Below, piece by piece: positions 33,641-34,075 of a stretch of 34,075 nucleotides of DNA (position 1 is its first letter; every line of letters starts with the position of its first letter). The notes under the pieces were generated by a model. The model was not told where the DNA came from. It saw only the letters and a list, made by a program, of their open reading frames with translations, and searched no databases. The position numbers were made by a program, and so were the translations under genes. This DNA is from UBA11524 sp963642705. GTDB lineage: Bacteria > Bacillota > Clostridia > Christensenellales > Aristaeellaceae. The stretch spans positions 1 to 34,075 of the forward strand of contig CAVIHU010000019.1 in the NCBI GenBank assembly GCA_963642705.1. Direction: 5' to 3'.

Positions 33641-33865
33641 AATGGTAGCTATTGAATTGGGATGAAAGGTGACGTCGTCACTCCTGCAGACATCGTCACT
33701 CCTGCACCCTGACAACTGCACATCGAATGATTTTGGTCGCTGGCTTACCGCCTTGACCTTCAGACCGTTCCAATTGATTCTCAGTTTTCTGTTTCAGATT
33801 TGCTTTCGCTGACCTTTGCTTGCTTTCGCTCGCTTGGTCTTCCTCATTTTCAGCTTTTCAAGCGC
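33641..33865 (-). other. 23S-5S internal spacer
   Basis: No tRNA or ORF is seen. It contains a 14-base tandem repeat, TCGTCACTCCTGCA at 33675-33688 and 33693-33706 (period 18), and a second region of TTTGCTTTCGCT-like repeats near 33797-33835. These may be part of the processing stems of the pre-rRNA. Confidence 0.6.
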
Positions 33866-34075
33866 TTAAATGAAGCTTTCGACCGATTAGTATCATCAAG
33901 CTGCACGCCTTACGGCGCTTCCACCGATGACCTATCTACCTGGTAGTCCTCCAGGGGTCTATTGTGGAGTCTTATTCTTGAGGTGGGCTTCACGCTTAGA
34001 TGCCTTCAGCGTTTATCCCATCCGCACTTCGCTTCCCTGCTATGCCGTTGGCACGACAACAGTTGCACCAGTGGT
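33866..34075 (-). rRNA. rrl: 23S ribosomal RNA, 3' end (partial)
   Basis: On the minus strand the last bases read GATACTAATCGGTCGAAAGC followed by TTCATTTAAGCG, the usual Firmicute 23S 3' end. Upstream lie the conserved helix segments GTTTAGAT-like, ACGCTGAAGGCATCTAAGCG and AGACTCCACAATAGACCCC. The gene continues beyond the right edge. The exact 3' end is estimated within a few bases. Confidence 0.95.

Overview
The window looks like a chromosomal segment of a GC-rich, anaerobic, Clostridia-like Firmicute, probably from a gut. Two T-box leaders, consensus AGGAGG ribosome binding sites, TTGACA/TATAAT promoters, a Feo system with the small Cys-rich partner, and a Cas13d closest in my memory to the Eubacterium siraeum protein all point that way. 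No species can be named from the sequence alone.

Left end (1-4452): a type VI-D CRISPR-Cas locus on the minus strand, in transcription order promoter, a 31-codon leader ORF, cas13d, a hairpin terminator, cas1, cas2, and a leader-like AT-rich stretch. An extended -10 promoter at 13-21 points out of the window. No repeat-spacer array is visible, so it most likely lies just left of base 1. Cas13d has both HEPN R-x4-H motifs, and Cas1 keeps its E/H/E catalytic set.

Middle: rluD-like and lspA (minus); an iron-regulated feoA-feoA-feoB-Cys-rich peptide operon (plus) behind DtxR/IdeR-like palindromes; serS behind a Ser T-box; a secreted phosphodiester glycosidase-like protein; purA; and hisH-hisF-hisC. 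Convergent to hisC is an exported FMN-binding protein with two large, recently homogenised repeats, preceded by an exported metallo-beta-lactamase-fold protein.

Right: rpoB-rpoC with its own promoter and long leader, not attached to rplJL or to rpsL/rpsG/fusA. It is followed by a compositionally different pair of small genes (a 48-residue membrane peptide and a frameshifted secreted protein), then aroK and rlmA. On the minus strand is a trpXYZ-type ABC importer behind a T-box whose specifier reads TGG (Trp), then 5S rRNA and the 3' end of 23S rRNA.

The strongest leads are the compact Cas13d locus with its unreported-looking leader ORF and terminator-separated adaptation genes, the frameshifted exported protein after rpoC, a 34-residue tandem duplication in RpoC, and the Trp T-box on the ABC importer.
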